Assembly: GCA_003647525.1 (NCBI GenBank)
Contig: QMMZ01000046.1
Coordinates: forward strand, 1 to 9,007
Source: Deltaproteobacteria bacterium
GTDB taxonomy: Bacteria; Desulfobacterota; Desulfobacteria; Desulfobacterales; ETH-SRB1
DNA: 9,007 nt
Direction: 5' to 3'
Positions 1-7,384 of this stretch are shown one piece after another; position 1 is the first letter of the stretch; the number at the start of each line of letters is the position of its first letter. A program made the position numbers and the translations under genes. The notes beneath the pieces are model-generated. The model was not told the DNA's origin. It saw nothing but the letters and a program-made list of their open reading frames with translations, and made no database searches.

Positions 1-873
1 GAATACGCAGTACCGGAGAAGAAAAAGATTTTTTCATTTTCTCTTCCACTTTTATTTTCCCAGTTGTTTTATCAGAACATAAATATAATCGGGATAATAA
101 TTATCGGGATTTTTCTTCCTGCTTCCAAAACCGGAATTTACACAGTTGCCATGAGAGTGATACCGTTTATTCTCATTCCCCTTGTTGCGTACAATGCCAT
201 ATTTTCTCCTATAATTTCAGATTTTTTTACAAAACACAAAATGGAGGAACTAAAAAATATTTATAAAACAGGTTCCAGGTGGGTGATAACAATAACCCTC
301 CCTATATTTGTCTTAGTAATTTTTTTCTCCAAAGAGATAGTCACTGTTTTCGGCCCAGGTTTTGCTGAAAGTGCTCAGATTGTGACACTAGTGCTCATCG
401 CTCAGATGTTCAATGTGAGTTCCGGTTCAACAGGTATAATACTTTCCATGACAGGGAAAACGCTTTACAATTTGTTTAATACAGGAATATTGTGTGTTTT
501 AAATATCGTATTAACATTGTTTTTAATTTCCCGTTTTGGTGTAATTGGTGTTGCATATGCTTACACCATATCCATTATTTTGATTCAATTACTACAGATG
601 GGACAAGTGTGGTATTTTTACAAGATACAGCCATATAGCCTGGGGCATCTGAAGCCGGCTATAAGCTGCTTAACTGCATTTTTGATAATACGCTTTTTTG
701 AAAACTCTTTTTCCATGGCACATGGCCTGATATCGAGTCTGGTACTTGTTGTAATTTTTGTGTCTATTTACGGAATTTTTCTCATATTTGCAGGAGTATC
801 GCAGGACGATCGCATGATTTTGGAAAAAATCCGTCACAAGATTCTAAAAAGATGTGGTGCTGCAATTCAGTGA
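1..873 (+). CDS. Polysaccharide flippase (Wzx/MATE-like), C-terminal part, 5' truncated by the window edge
   Basis: The reading frame is open from base 1 and ends at TGA 871-873, giving about 290 residues with no true start. The TTG at 64 is only an internal codon. The protein is almost entirely hydrophobic helices joined by short loops. A cytoplasmic-type loop (FFTKHKMEELKNIYKTGSRW) precedes a helix pair, followed by the FGPGFAESAQIVTLVLIAQMF stretch, a pattern familiar from the C-terminal half of the polysaccharide biosynthesis/MATE flippase family. The later SRFGVIGVAYAYTISI segment matches the usual 'yG..GaA.A' motif. Such proteins flip undecaprenyl-linked repeat units across the inner membrane. 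The next gene begins 33 nt downstream and the context is a glycan cluster, which agrees. The family call is firm, but the transported glycan cannot be told. Confidence 0.85.
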   Translation, partial: EYAVPEKKKIFSFSLPLLFSQLFYQNINIIGIIIIGIFLPASKTGIYTVAMRVIPFILIPLVAYNAIFSPIISDFFTKHKMEELKNIYKTGSRWVITITLPIFVLVIFFSKEIVTVFGPGFAESAQIVTLVLIAQMFNVSSGSTGIILSMTGKTLYNLFNTGILCVLNIVLTLFLISRFGVIGVAYAYTISIILIQLLQMGQVWYFYKIQPYSLGHLKPAISCLTAFLIIRFFENSFSMAHGLISSLVLVVIFVSIYGIFLIFAGVSQDDRMILEKIRHKILKRCGAAIQ

Positions 874-906
874 GTATGAAAATTGGTTAGAGCTAAAGAG
901 TAGATT

Positions 907-2505
907 ATGTCAGAGAATAATAGAAAAATATTCGTTTTGGGTTTAGATGGCGCTTCCTGGGACTTACTTAATCCACTTATGGATCAAGGGGTAATGCCCA
1001 ATTTACAAAAAATTGTAGAGGGAGGGACATCTGGTGTCCTTCGGTCCACAATTCCTCCTTATACTGCGCCAGCTTGGGTTTCCTGCGTTACAGGCGTCAA
1101 TCCGGGAAAACACGGTATTTTTGGTTTTACCCTCAATGATAGCGCGGCATCAGAAAGAAAATTTATAGGGAGCAATTATGTGCGGTCGCCCAAATTGTGG
1201 CATTATGTTAACGCTGCCGGAAAGACAGCAGGGATGATAAATATTCCGGTTACATATCCTGCTGAACCTGTGGACGGGTTTTGCGTGCCTGGATTCCTGA
1301 CTCCCCTCGGAAAAGAAGATTTCACCCATCCTGTTTCCATATACAAAGATTTTTTGAAGACTATAGGCTATATAATCAATGTGCGTATAGCTGGGATAAG
1401 GGACTTTTCCGAAGAAACCCTTTTGAAGCTTATAGATGATATCAGAAATTGTACCCAAAAGCGCTATGAAGCGATGAAAGCGCTTAGAAAGGCATACGAT
1501 CCGGATTTTTTTATGATTGTATTTACCTGTATGGATAAGATACAGCATAAATTCTGGAAATATCTGGACAATCGGGACCCGATGTATAATACGCTCCTTG
1601 CACAAAAGGCCCGCCCTCATCTTATATCGCTTTATAAGCAGGTTGATGATATTATCGGTAAGATATTAGAAGACACAGGAAATGCTACGACTTTATATAT
1701 TGTTTCGGATCACGGGTTCGGGCCCAAGAAGAAAATACTTTATATTAATAAGTGGCTTGAAAAAAATGGTTTCCTATCTGTCAGGATGCTTGCTTTTATA
1801 AAATATCGATTCCTTTTGCGGTATATGAAAAAGATGGATTTTTCGAACAGAAATATCGATGTATTCAATAATCCGATTTGTAAGTTCATAAATGCTGATA
1901 AAAGCACCTTTCTCGGAAGCGACCCTTATGAACAGGGTGTTTACTACATTGGCAAATCGAATCAGAATGGATATTGGGAAGACGTGATAAAATTAAAACA
2001 AGCCCTGAAAGAACTCAAAGACACCTTGACAGGGCTTCCTTTGTTTGATGACATTTATCATAGAGATGACCTTTTTGTGGGCAATTATAAAGATAGAGCT
2101 CCTGATTTGATATTAAAGATGAAGGATTACGGGTGCGATTTGTCAAGAGGATTTCCTTTGAAAAATAAAATTTTAACTACTGTGGAAAAGCCTGCCGGTT
2201 GCCATCGGCCTGCCGGCATATTTGCCGCGTATGGTGATAACGTTGTCGGCGGAAAAAAAATCAACGCTTCCATCATTGATGTAGTCCCGACTGTTTTGTA
2301 TGATATCGGGATTCCTGTTAGCAAAGAGATGGACGGCAGGGTTCTTACGGAGCTATTTTCTTCAAGCTTTCAATCCAGGCAGAAGATAGAGTATTCCAGC
2401 GCCGTTCCTAATCCTGTGGCAGGGAAAGACCAAAATGCCGGCTATTCCAACAGTGATCAAGAGGAGATAGCAGGCAGGTTGAGAGATCTTGGGTATTTGG
2501 ATTAA
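907..2505 (+). CDS. AlkP-superfamily phosphodiesterase/phosphohydrolase, paralog A
   Basis: This 532-residue protein belongs to the alkaline phosphatase superfamily, of the type I phosphodiesterase/nucleotide pyrophosphatase kind (COG3379-like). The two-metal site appears complete: D14 in LGLDGAS, a probable nucleophile T53 in STIPPYTAPAW, D210 and H214 in DKIQHKFW, D268-H269 in SDHGFG, and H433 in GCHRPAGIF. The motif TGVNPGKHGIFGF (62-74) is characteristic of the subfamily. No signal peptide or membrane anchor is visible, so it is probably cytoplasmic. It lacks the GRQPxGIV segment that paralogs B and C share, making it the most divergent of the three. The tail ends LRDLGYLD, like the other two. 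The start has an AAAGAG ribosome site (about 895-900) 6 nt upstream. Family is confident; the substrate (nucleotide sugar, lipid-linked or glycan phosphate) is unknown. Confidence 0.88.
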   Translation: MSENNRKIFVLGLDGASWDLLNPLMDQGVMPNLQKIVEGGTSGVLRSTIPPYTAPAWVSCVTGVNPGKHGIFGFTLNDSAASERKFIGSNYVRSPKLWHYVNAAGKTAGMINIPVTYPAEPVDGFCVPGFLTPLGKEDFTHPVSIYKDFLKTIGYIINVRIAGIRDFSEETLLKLIDDIRNCTQKRYEAMKALRKAYDPDFFMIVFTCMDKIQHKFWKYLDNRDPMYNTLLAQKARPHLISLYKQVDDIIGKILEDTGNATTLYIVSDHGFGPKKKILYINKWLEKNGFLSVRMLAFIKYRFLLRYMKKMDFSNRNIDVFNNPICKFINADKSTFLGSDPYEQGVYYIGKSNQNGYWEDVIKLKQALKELKDTLTGLPLFDDIYHRDDLFVGNYKDRAPDLILKMKDYGCDLSRGFPLKNKILTTVEKPAGCHRPAGIFAAYGDNVVGGKKINASIIDVVPTVLYDIGIPVSKEMDGRVLTELFSSSFQSRQKIEYSSAVPNPVAGKDQNAGYSNSDQEEIAGRLRDLGYLD

Positions 2506-2556
2506 TCTCTTTACGGCTTGAACTGCTTGAAATTTATTATATACGTAAAAAACCGA

Positions 2557-4074
2557 ATGCAACGTATCTCAGAAATAGAAATTAATGAGAAGAAGTCCAG
2601 ATATTGGTGGGTCTCTATTTTATTAGGCATAGTAGTGGCCACTGCTCTAATATTTTCCGCAATGCAGGGGGAAAAGTGGCTGGTAGCTTCGATTCTCGCC
2701 ATAACAGGGATACTTGCATGTTTTATCATTCAGAAAAAATTAAGGCCTTTTTTGCTTTTTCTGATTGTTTTTATTGTTCCTTTACGGATCGATTTTTATC
2801 TGCTTTACAAACCCACAGATTTCGTACAATCTTCCGGTCTTGTTGGTCTTCCCGTGACCTTATTCGATGTTGTTTTAATAATCCTTACCTTGTATCTTGG
2901 ATTGCAAGTTTTAAGAGGGGAACATCAGTTCCGTTTTTATCCCTCAATATCTATTCCTGTGCTGGTCTATCTTGTCTTATCCGGTATTTCCGCATTTCGT
3001 TCCGCTGACTTGTCTTTAAGTTTTTCCGTCTTCATTCTAATGATCAGATCATACGTCGCATTTCTCTTTTTTGCCAATATAATAAAGACAAGGGCAGACC
3101 TTTCAGTAGTAGTGGTGGCGCTTGTTTGCGGGGTCATGCTTCAGAGTTTTGTGGGAGGACTTCAATATGTCTCAGGGGGAAGTTTCCTGAAAGGAGTTTT
3201 TGGGGTTCCTGAAACGGCATTCCGGACTCAAATGCAGGGAACGTTCGCTCTTTCCCGCGTTGGTGGAACTATCGGGCATCCTAATGCGCTTGCCAAATAC
3301 TTGTGTTTTTGCATTCCTGTGTTTATAGCCTATACTTTTTCTATGTCTAATTCGACTTTAAGAAAGTTGGCAGGACTGGCGACAGCAGTTGGAGGTATGA
3401 CATTGCTATTAACTTTATCCCGTGGAAGCTGGGTGGCTTTGGGGGTTGCGGTATGTTTTCTATTCTATGAAATATTCAAGTGCAAGTTTGCGAGCCGAGC
3501 AAAATCAATCGTTACGGTCATTGTGTGTGTTGCTGTTTTTGCCGGAATAACTCTGGCAGTGTTCAAAGATGTTCGCACAAGGCTTTTCGAAGATGATTAC
3601 GGCGCGGCACAGGCTAGATTGCCGATGGCATTGATTGCTGCAAACATAATCAGGGACTATCCTATGACTGGTGTCGGTCTGAATAATTATACCCGTGTCA
3701 TGCATGCCCACGACAACACACGGGAGTGGCAGACATATCATTTCCCCCATCCTGTCCATAACTCCTATCTTCTGATTGCGGCGGAGTCGGGAATTCCGGC
3801 GCTTATTGCTTTTTTTTGGCTTATCGGCGCTGCCGCGGCAAAGGCGCGACCTGCCTTAAAGTTGTGTAATTCACCTGTTGCCTTATTACAGATAGGCTTG
3901 ACAGGCGGGCTGATTACGTGGCTTATTTCAGCAATGTTTGACCGGGACTTTGCCGGAAATAATATTATGCTCTGGCTAACTATTGCGTTGATTGCAGCCT
4001 GTCAACGTATTATTGTTTATGAAAATGAAGGGGTTTATCCTAATGAGACAAAAGGTAATAGTCATTGGACTTGA
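2557..4074 (+). CDS. O-antigen ligase/polymerase family membrane protein (Wzy_C/WaaL-like)
   Basis: From ATG 2557 this is 505 residues with roughly 12 hydrophobic helices. One large hydrophilic, presumably periplasmic, loop lies at about residues 335-400, which is the architecture of the O-antigen ligase/Wzy polymerase family. Recognisable motifs are GHPNALAKY (from residue 240), TLSRGSW with R289, IIRDYPMTGVGLNNY, and PVHNSYL with H401 followed by AAESGIPALIAFFWL. By analogy with WaaL, where a periplasmic Arg and His are essential, R289 and H401 are candidate functional residues. The enzyme would ligate or polymerise undecaprenyl-linked glycan at the periplasmic face. Ligase and polymerase cannot be told apart from sequence alone. 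The frame is open back to TTG 2518, but ATG 2557 is preferred because it lies just before the first basic segment and helix. Neither start has a strong ribosome site. The end overlaps the next gene by 32 nt. Confidence 0.85.
   Translation: MQRISEIEINEKKSRYWWVSILLGIVVATALIFSAMQGEKWLVASILAITGILACFIIQKKLRPFLLFLIVFIVPLRIDFYLLYKPTDFVQSSGLVGLPVTLFDVVLIILTLYLGLQVLRGEHQFRFYPSISIPVLVYLVLSGISAFRSADLSLSFSVFILMIRSYVAFLFFANIIKTRADLSVVVVALVCGVMLQSFVGGLQYVSGGSFLKGVFGVPETAFRTQMQGTFALSRVGGTIGHPNALAKYLCFCIPVFIAYTFSMSNSTLRKLAGLATAVGGMTLLLTLSRGSWVALGVAVCFLFYEIFKCKFASRAKSIVTVIVCVAVFAGITLAVFKDVRTRLFEDDYGAAQARLPMALIAANIIRDYPMTGVGLNNYTRVMHAHDNTREWQTYHFPHPVHNSYLLIAAESGIPALIAFFWLIGAAAAKARPALKLCNSPVALLQIGLTGGLITWLISAMFDRDFAGNNIMLWLTIALIAACQRIIVYENEGVYPNETKGNSHWT
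4027..4033 (+). promoter_or_regulatory. Ribosome binding site that fixes the start of AlkP paralog B
   Basis: GAAGGGG lies 9 nt before ATG 4043, inside the 3' end of the ligase gene. The frame is open further upstream (TTG 3992, ATG 4019, ATG 4025). Only the 4043 start has this well-spaced site, and it places the GLDCAT motif at the same N-terminal distance as in paralog A. Confidence 0.65.
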
Positions 4075-5692
4075 TTGCGCTACTTTTCGTTTCATCAAGC
4101 CTTATGCCGAAGAGGGATGGCTTCCGAATCTTAAACGGATTATGGCCAAAGGCGTCAGCCGCGTCTTAAAGTCCACGGTTCCTCCTATATCACCGCCGGC
4201 CTGGACAACATTTCTCACTGGAAAGAATCCGGGACGACACGGTATATTTCAGTTCGTTGACATGGATGTCCGCAATTACAGCTTCACTCGCAACCGGCTC
4301 ATTAATTCCAGCCTTTTTTCCGGACAGACGTTCATTGACTTTATCAGTAATCAAAATCTGAAGGTGGGGATTATTAAGGTTCCGTTTACCTATCCTCCAT
4401 GGAATGTAAACGGTTTCATGATTGCTGGAGAGCCGAGTCCGGATTGGGAAAAGGCACATACTTATCCGTCCGAGTTGTCGGACAGGATTGGTCGCGTAAA
4501 CTTGGGAAGCAGCATAGATTTTATTCGATATAATACTGACGAGCTGTTAAGGCACCTAAAATTTGATTGCGATGTGAGAACCAGAATCGCCTGTGAAATG
4601 TTGGAAACGGAAAAGTATGATTTTTTCATGCTTGTTCATAATATTACTGATGCTGCTGTTCATAGGTTTTGGAAATTCACAGATAGCACCTGCCCTAATT
4701 ATAAGAAGCATTTTAGCAGTTATAAAAATATTATAAGAGACATCTATATAGAGACGGATAAAAGTATAGAGCGGATTCTAACAAAGGTGGATCAGAACAC
4801 GACGGTTTTCTTTATGTCCGATCATGGAGCTGCATGCAAACCGATTCATTTTTTTCATCCTAATGCATGGTTGAAAGAGATGGGGTATCTACATTGCAAA
4901 GATAGACGATCATCAGCCCAATGTGTTAGATCGTTGCTGACAAGCATAAAAAATTTTCTTCCACCCGTCCTAAGGCAACTGATTGTGCATGTTCTTCAGA
5001 TGTATGTTCTGAAAAAACTTTCAGCTTTTCAGACCAGGGCCGCTAATTTTGATTGGTCTGAGACCAGAGCTTACGCTGTAAATTTATACACCACGTATGA
5101 TGGTATAGCCTTAAACCTTAAAGGCCGCCAGCCTAATGGGATAGTGGAACCGGGGACTGAGGCTGAACGCCTTTGTAATGAAATGCAGTCGGCTATTGCA
5201 GATATCAGGGATCCCCGAAACGGGAAAAAAATAATAGAAAAGATCTATCGCCGGGACGAAGTTTTTAAAGGGTGCTTTACGGATAGAATGCCGGAGTTGA
5301 TCCTCCAGTATAACCACAACTACAGAGGTGGCAAGGATACGGAATCGTCGTTAGTTACCGATGTTTCACCTGCCGATTTTGATTTTCAGAGCGGCGATCA
5401 TGATGAAAACGGAATTTTTATCGCCTGTGGTAATAATATCAAGAAAGGAATTGAACTTGCACCGGCCAAAATTCAGGACATGGCTCCAACGATTTTGTAC
5501 GCCATGGGCCTACCTGTTCCTGATGATATGGATGGCCAGGTGATGCTTGATATTTTTGAACCAGACTTTGTAGAAAAAAGTCTGGTCAAGAGAGTCAACG
5601 GTAAACAGTGGACTGCAACACAGTCGTACGAATTGAGCGAGAATGAGTCAGATAAAATCAGAGAAAAGCTCAAGGGTTTAGGATATATGTAG
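4043..5692 (+). CDS. AlkP-superfamily phosphodiesterase/phosphohydrolase, paralog B
   Basis: With ATG 4043 the product has 549 residues. It is clearly paralogous to the genes at 907 and 5706 and belongs to the COG3379-like AlkP superfamily. Metal and catalytic residues are D11 (IGLDCATF), probable nucleophile S50 (STVPPISPPAW), D203 and H207 (DAAVHRFW), D260-H261 (SDHGAA) and H453 (SGDHDENGIF). The nucleophile position is Ser where A and C have Thr. TGKNPGRHGIFQF and GRQPNGIV (361 onward) are subfamily signatures, the latter shared with C but not A. Between the SDHG motif and the FDW..T.A segment (about residues 290-330) is a basic and hydrophobic helical stretch (IKNFLPPVLRQLIVHVLQMY) that could be a cap or touch the membrane. 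The C-terminus is LKGLGYM. No signal peptide is seen. It overlaps the ligase gene by 32 nt, suggesting translational coupling. Confidence 0.88.
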   Translation: MRQKVIVIGLDCATFRFIKPYAEEGWLPNLKRIMAKGVSRVLKSTVPPISPPAWTTFLTGKNPGRHGIFQFVDMDVRNYSFTRNRLINSSLFSGQTFIDFISNQNLKVGIIKVPFTYPPWNVNGFMIAGEPSPDWEKAHTYPSELSDRIGRVNLGSSIDFIRYNTDELLRHLKFDCDVRTRIACEMLETEKYDFFMLVHNITDAAVHRFWKFTDSTCPNYKKHFSSYKNIIRDIYIETDKSIERILTKVDQNTTVFFMSDHGAACKPIHFFHPNAWLKEMGYLHCKDRRSSAQCVRSLLTSIKNFLPPVLRQLIVHVLQMYVLKKLSAFQTRAANFDWSETRAYAVNLYTTYDGIALNLKGRQPNGIVEPGTEAERLCNEMQSAIADIRDPRNGKKIIEKIYRRDEVFKGCFTDRMPELILQYNHNYRGGKDTESSLVTDVSPADFDFQSGDHDENGIFIACGNNIKKGIELAPAKIQDMAPTILYAMGLPVPDDMDGQVMLDIFEPDFVEKSLVKRVNGKQWTATQSYELSENESDKIREKLKGLGYM

Positions 5693-5698
5693 GGAGAG
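5691..5698 (+). promoter_or_regulatory. Ribosome binding site of AlkP paralog C, overlapping the stop codon of B
   Basis: AGGGAGAG begins within the TAG stop (5690-5692) of paralog B and lies 7 nt before ATG 5706. It supports the 5706 start over the internal ATG at 5718. The stop/ribosome-site overlap suggests translational coupling of B and C. Confidence 0.65.
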
Positions 5699-5705
5699 TT
5701 ACACT

Positions 5706-7373
5706 ATGGGTAGCACTATGCAGAGCAAGTCAAAATTGAAAAGCATGATTATCGGGTTGGACGGGGCAACATTTGATCTTATTTTGCCATTTATCAAAGA
5801 AAATAAACTGCCTACCTTCGCACGATTATTAGAAAAAGGAGCGTGGGGAAAACTGGAATCGACTATTCCTCCTATAACTGCTGCTGCTTGGACCTCATTT
5901 ATGACGGGTCAAAATCCTGGAAACCACGGGATTATTAATTTTACCAAAGCTGGAATGAATGAAGCCTCTGGAGAGGAAATCGTAACCACCAAAGACTTTG
6001 CCGGCAAGACATTTTTTGATGTTATGTCTAATAATGGCATGAAGGTGGGCGTTATCACAGTGCCTATTACTTATCCCCCCTGGGATATTAACGGAATAAT
6101 GATTTCCGGTTATCCTTCTCCTGACAATGACAAGATTTATTCCATGTCAAAGGACATCTCTGTTGACGTGAATGAACCTCTTAACTTTAGCGCTGAATAC
6201 TACAGGATCTCGAGTGAAGAACAGATTATAGAAGACTGTTTGTATAGGGACAAATTACGTGCGGATTTAATGTTTGATCTGCTGGATCGATATGAATTTG
6301 ACTGTTTTGTGATTGTATTGGGTGGAACTGATCGTTCCCAGCATGACTACTGGAAATACCATGACTCGCAGTACCCTGGTGTATCAGATGATGACCGTAA
6401 AAAATTCCAAGATGCCATATTCCGTAATTATAAACTGGCAGATGAACAAATCGCCAAATTTCTCGACATGTACGGCGAGGAGACAAATCTTTTTATTATT
6501 TCCGACCATGGTGCGGGACGGCATCCTTTCAATTTTTTCAATGTCAATTTATGGTTAAGAAACAAGGGGTGGCTGAAGCTCGACGCAAAAAAAGCCTTGG
6601 CGCGGGAGGCCTTGAGAAAAATCTACCGTGCTTTTATGCCTTTGCTTATTCCCAAAAATAAGAAAAGCACGCGTTTGCTTCCAAAACTGAAGCAGAGATC
6701 TACCAAGCTGGGAGGGGGAAGCGGCAAGGTCTTTGATTGGAATAAAACAAGTGCCTTTTACTATCCTTTGGCATATCCTGCCGGAGGGATAATGATCAAC
6801 CTTAAAGGAAGGCAACCTCGCGGGATAGTGAAACCAGGTTGCGAGTATGATGATTTGGTGAATGCTATTATTCAAAGTCTCCTGGAATACCGCGATGAAA
6901 AGACCGGGGAGAAGATAGCAGAAAGAGTTTATAGCCGCCAGCAAGCGTATCAGGGACCATACGTTCACAATTTCCCCGATATTGTGTATGTTCTAAATCC
7001 AAACTATGAGAGCGGTAAAGAAATACTTGGGCCGGTAGTTTCACCTGTTCCCAAAATTCGCTTGTCCAAGAAATCAGGCCTCCATCTGATGAATGGGATT
7101 TTTATTGCCCACGGACCCAAAATCAAGCCGTCTCAAATTAGTGGAGCCAGAATTATTGATGTAGCCTCTACTGTACTTTATGCAACCGGGCTGTGTATCC
7201 CTAAGGCTATGGATGGAGTGATATTGACGGATATTTTCAAAGAGCAAGTTTTGCAACAGCATCAAGCGGAATATTTAAGCTGGAAAGTGGAAAGACCAAC
7301 AAAGGAAGTTGTTCTTGAAACTCAAGAACATGACGAAATGAAGGAAAAACTGCGAAGTTTGGGCTACTTATAA
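5706..7373 (+). CDS. AlkP-superfamily phosphodiesterase/phosphohydrolase, paralog C
   Basis: This is a 555-residue third paralog of the same COG3379-like AlkP subfamily. Conserved metal and catalytic residues are D19 (IGLDGATF), probable nucleophile T58 (STIPPITAAAW), D209 and H213 (DRSQHDYW), D267-H268 (SDHGAG) and H460 (SGLHLMNGIF). TGQNPGNHGIINF and the NLKGRQPRGIVKPG segment (GRQP at 368-371) place it closer to B than to A. A lysine/arginine-rich region with hydrophobic helices, ending in a glycine-rich linker (KLGGGSGKVFDW), lies at about residues 295-345. This is where the cap subdomain is expected and where the three paralogs differ most. The protein ends LRSLGYL. There is no signal peptide or transmembrane helix, so a cytoplasmic site is inferred. 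Its position 13 nt after B and 11 nt before the PP-loop gene puts it in the same operon. Substrate unknown. Confidence 0.88.
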   Translation: MGSTMQSKSKLKSMIIGLDGATFDLILPFIKENKLPTFARLLEKGAWGKLESTIPPITAAAWTSFMTGQNPGNHGIINFTKAGMNEASGEEIVTTKDFAGKTFFDVMSNNGMKVGVITVPITYPPWDINGIMISGYPSPDNDKIYSMSKDISVDVNEPLNFSAEYYRISSEEQIIEDCLYRDKLRADLMFDLLDRYEFDCFVIVLGGTDRSQHDYWKYHDSQYPGVSDDDRKKFQDAIFRNYKLADEQIAKFLDMYGEETNLFIISDHGAGRHPFNFFNVNLWLRNKGWLKLDAKKALAREALRKIYRAFMPLLIPKNKKSTRLLPKLKQRSTKLGGGSGKVFDWNKTSAFYYPLAYPAGGIMINLKGRQPRGIVKPGCEYDDLVNAIIQSLLEYRDEKTGEKIAERVYSRQQAYQGPYVHNFPDIVYVLNPNYESGKEILGPVVSPVPKIRLSKKSGLHLMNGIFIAHGPKIKPSQISGARIIDVASTVLYATGLCIPKAMDGVILTDIFKEQVLQQHQAEYLSWKVERPTKEVVLETQEHDEMKEKLRSLGYL

Positions 7374-7384
7374 TAGAGCTTTAA

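Noticed and set aside
1150..1620. 156-codon open frame on the minus strand
   Set aside because: It lies wholly inside AlkP paralog A, whose catalytic motifs are continuous through it, and it has no recognisable domain.
2604..3008. 134-codon + strand frame, rich in Cys, Phe and Arg
   Set aside because: It is an out-of-frame shadow of the ligase gene; the overlapping frame carries normal membrane helices and family motifs.
3992..4042. Upstream extension of AlkP paralog B to TTG 3992 or ATG 4019/4025
   Set aside because: Only ATG 4043 has a well-spaced GAAGGGG site, and the extension adds residues absent from paralog A.
6555..6968. 137-codon minus-strand frame
   Set aside because: It is antisense to AlkP paralog C across its conserved GRQP segment and shows no family features.
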